Origin: CAZDDI01 sp964504195
GTDB taxonomy: Bacteria; Chloroflexota; Anaerolineae; B4-G1; SLSP01
Length of the DNA: 34,622 nt
NCBI GenBank assembly: GCA_964504195.1
Contig: CAZDDI010000051.1
Coordinates: forward strand, 1 to 34,622
Direction: 5' to 3'
Both the position numbers and the translations under genes were made by a program. Below, one piece after another: positions 32,575 to 34,622 of the stretch. Positions within the stretch are counted from its first letter, which is position 1; every line of letters starts with the position of its first letter. The notes beneath the pieces are model-generated. The model saw only the letters and a program-made list of their open reading frames with translations. It did no database searches and was not told the DNA's origin.

Positions 32575-33740
32575 ATGGCGGCAGCCCTCAACGGCGAAAC
32601 CACCCACTTCACCTGGGATCAGGCGCTGGAACTGCCGCAACTCCTGGCGACCTCGGACGGCACGCGCTACCTGCAAGGCTTGGGACTGGCGGCGGTGGAG
32701 CGTGACGGGCACTGGTACTATCCGCACACGGACGCGCTGGGCAGCCTCCGTTAGTGGAGCGATGCGAGCGGGCAGGTGGTGGGCGCGCGGGAGTACGATC
32801 CGTATGGCGCGATTATTCAACAGCAGGGCGTGATCCCCACCCCGTTGGGCTTCGCGGGCGAGTGGCACGATCGCGCTACGGGGTTACAATACTTACGCGC
32901 GCGCTGGTACCAACCGGCGACGGGGCGCTTCACCCAGGTAGACCCGTTCCCCGGCGTGTTGCCCCTCCCGGCGACGCAGCACCCGTACCAGTACGCGCTC
33001 AACAACCTGCTGCGGTACACGGATCCGAGCGGGGAATCGGTGCTGGTGGCGACGATAGCGTATGGAGTGTTGGGTGCTATTTACTGGAGTTTAGCGCCCG
33101 ATGCGCGTCAAGGGTTTCACTGGTCGCATCTGATTGGATATCTAACGGGTTAGGAGAACATTCGTCAGGATTGGCATACCATAAGCAATCCTTGCCTGCC
33201 CTGGCAGCGTAGAGCTTTAGCTAGTGCTGATTTGGCGTTGAACATTGTGTTAGGCGTTACTATGTTTGTAGGCATCGGCAATGGTATTAAATCGGTATGG
33301 TCAGCGTGGCACATGCGTAACTTATCTATTCCGGGGCGATTGCGCTATCTGCGCGAGATCGCTAGAGGGTCAAGAGCTGTTGTGCGTCCAGGAAATAGTT
33401 TTTTCCGTCCTACAGGTCGGCGCTTTATCTGGCTTAATGGATCTGCTTTAGATGATCTGTTTCGATTGGCCGGTGGTTTTTCCATGAATTAACACATGTT
33501 CGACAAGAGTTTCATGGATTAGGTCGGATTACTCGCTGGCTTCTGCGTCTCTCAGAATTATCAGCTGGGCCGAGTGAAAAGAACTTGATTAGATTGGCGC
33601 TTTACTTGATTAATCCAGTCGAAGGCCAAGCCTTCGCTGCTGGAATAACTTGGTGGGAGAATGTAGGCCTTCTTGTAGGGCATTTTCTTTATTTTCGGCC
33701 TATTTTGTTCACGTTGAATAAAGCTGTGAATGGCTACTGA
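32575..33740 (+). pseudogene. RHS cassette D: metalloprotease-type toxin broken by two TAG codons and a frameshift
   Basis: One frame runs from ATG 32575 (AALNGETTHFTWDQALELP) through the RHS core. TAG codons at 32752-32754 and 33151-33153 interrupt it. It continues in the same frame to 33492. At a run of five T (33477-33481) the frame shifts by one base, and the reading resumes as HELTHVRQEFHG (from 33483) and on to the TGA at 33738-33740. HELTH fits the zinc metallopeptidase motif HExxH, with a possible third ligand in NPVEGQAFAAG downstream. Restored, this would be an RHS protein with a metalloprotease effector tip. The three lesions make it a pseudogene unless they are sequence errors. 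Confidence 0.72.
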
Positions 33741-33763
33741 TAAGATGTAGAGGGCTAAAGATT

Positions 33764-34006
33764 ATGTGTCAGTGTTTGGGCTTTGAAATTGAGATAGGTT
33801 TCTTTTTATTGATCACTTCATGGTTGGTCTTTCTAATGGTGGGTGGACTTGCTAATACGGTAGGGAGAATTTTGTTTAGGGATTACTACAGGCGGCTAAA
33901 ATCGTTGCAAGTTCATGAACTTTATGAAAGGCGGGATTTTGTGCTCATAGTTGTAGTATCGTCGTTCCTCACGATTGTGGTGACTATACTGTGTTGTAAA
34001 TTTTAA
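33764..34006 (+). CDS. Candidate membrane immunity protein for cassette D
   Basis: The protein has 80 residues and two hydrophobic segments at about 11-31 and 58-77, separated by a basic loop (RILFRDYYRRLK). GAGGG lies nine bases before the ATG. It starts 23 bases after the end of the metalloprotease-type tip. Two-helix immunity proteins are known for toxins acting at the membrane or in the periplasm. No family is recognised. Confidence 0.55.
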   Translation: MCQCLGFEIEIGFFLLITSWLVFLMVGGLANTVGRILFRDYYRRLKSLQVHELYERRDFVLIVVVSSFLTIVVTILCCKF

Positions 34007-34153
34007 TCTCCAAGAAGCAAATTGTTGCTTCAAGGTCTTCTCATTCTTACTTAGAGGGAGACCGTCGCCTAACTATAATACTGTGCGTGATGGTCCAGCC
34101 GGCGACGGGTGGACGTGCGAGAGGTAACTTTTTCCTAGGGCAAGAGGTAAACA

Positions 34154-34622
34154 ATGGCGTATTATCCAGATTTGTCACATTACTCTTATTTTAAAAATGA
34201 CCTTGACGCACACTCTCTTAATATCGGCTGGTTGGATATAGCTTATCCATACACCGTTAAACCAACCCCGGCTATCTTTGCGGCAAAGCTGTGGAATTTT
34301 TGTCGTTTACCTGTGCAACAATCGCGCGGTTTTCATTCGTGTTATTTCTGCAAACAGCCTGATATAGGACACATTGAAATACGGGATGGAAAAGAATTGC
34401 ATTTAGGCTCAGCGGAAATTCGGGTATTCGGTACGGATGGGAGTGTCTATGCTGCGCCAGATTTGATTTACCATTATGTAATTGCGCACAACTATCATCC
34501 CCCCGACGCGTTCATTCAAGCGGTATTGGAAGGCCCGCAACCTGGCACGTTAGATTATCTTACCCTGATTTTTCTACCGTACATTAACATCCACAAGGTC
34601 GGGTTCAAGCCGGAAAAAGACT
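34154..34622 (+). CDS. DUF7919-like protein, partial (runs off window end)
   Basis: At least 156 residues are encoded and the frame is still open at the window edge. It begins MAYYPDLSHYSYF, then LNIGWLDIAYPY, SRGFHSCYFC, GSAEIRVFGTDG-VYAAPDLIYHYV and HNYHPPDAFIQAV, a conserved pattern I associate with DUF7919 proteins. A GAGGT site lies six bases before the ATG. Members are uncharacterised. Its place after four toxin/immunity cassettes suggests a further immunity-type gene. A short GC-rich stretch just upstream (34095-34125) resembles a decayed piece of RHS core (CCGGCGACGGG). Confidence 0.75.
   Translation, partial: MAYYPDLSHYSYFKNDLDAHSLNIGWLDIAYPYTVKPTPAIFAAKLWNFCRLPVQQSRGFHSCYFCKQPDIGHIEIRDGKELHLGSAEIRVFGTDGSVYAAPDLIYHYVIAHNYHPPDAFIQAVLEGPQPGTLDYLTLIFLPYINIHKVGFKPEKD

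Noticed and set aside
32752..33153. Amber codon readthrough or recoding in cassette D
   Set aside because: TAG is used as a normal stop by cassettes A and B, a further frameshift is also present, and no suppressor tRNA is seen. Decay or sequence error is simpler.

Overview
The window is bacterial chromosome with moderately high GC coding sequence and unusually palindrome-rich intergenic DNA. The gene set fits an Anaerolineae-like member of the Chloroflexota: a DsbA-cyclophilin lipoprotein, a DUF4013 protein, mevalonate kinase, a DUF4380 protein, and RHS cores typical of that group. That assignment is inference from family memory, since no ribosomal or other marker gene is present.

Layout. 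(1) 207-5110, minus strand: an ECF sigma factor, a two-helix membrane protein in the anti-sigma position, and a large secreted von Willebrand factor A protein. The sigma gene and the VWA gene share a near-identical promoter element, so they look like one small regulon. (2) 6019-12434, minus strand: a probable undescribed RiPP (modified peptide) locus. It holds a PrsW-like intramembrane protease, a family-5 nucleotidyltransferase, a PqqD-like peptide chaperone, a radical SAM/SPASM enzyme, an unannotated 54-residue Cys-containing precursor peptide at 7629-7793, an HPr-kinase-like kinase and an S24/S26-type signal peptidase. (3) 12808-16140, minus strand: DsbA-cyclophilin fusion lipoprotein, mevalonate kinase and DUF4013 membrane protein. 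(4) 16318-18490, plus strand: membrane protein, unrecognised protein, DUF4380-like mutarotase-fold protein. (5) 18776-21769, minus strand: two SPFH/Band-7 paralogues behind one clear promoter. (6) 21995-23497, minus strand: ferredoxin-tailed aldo/keto reductase and a DUF7710 protein. (7) 23925-27360, minus strand: pstSCAB phosphate uptake operon with a probable leaderless start and a strong terminator. (8) 28011-34622, plus strand: four displaced RHS 3' ends, each joined to a different toxin tip and followed by a candidate immunity gene, ending in a DUF7919 gene that runs off the window.

Working together: the RiPP genes form a plausible path. PqqD would bind the leader, the radical SAM enzyme would modify the core, the kinase and nucleotidyltransferase would decorate it, and the peptidase would trim it. 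The RHS tract is a store of toxin/immunity cassettes. Cassettes A and D are visibly broken in this sequence.

Intergenic gaps hold at least eight families of inverted repeats. One family has target-site duplications of 11-13 bp and is therefore mobile or recently mobile. No rRNA, tRNA, CRISPR array, complete insertion sequence or transposase was seen.
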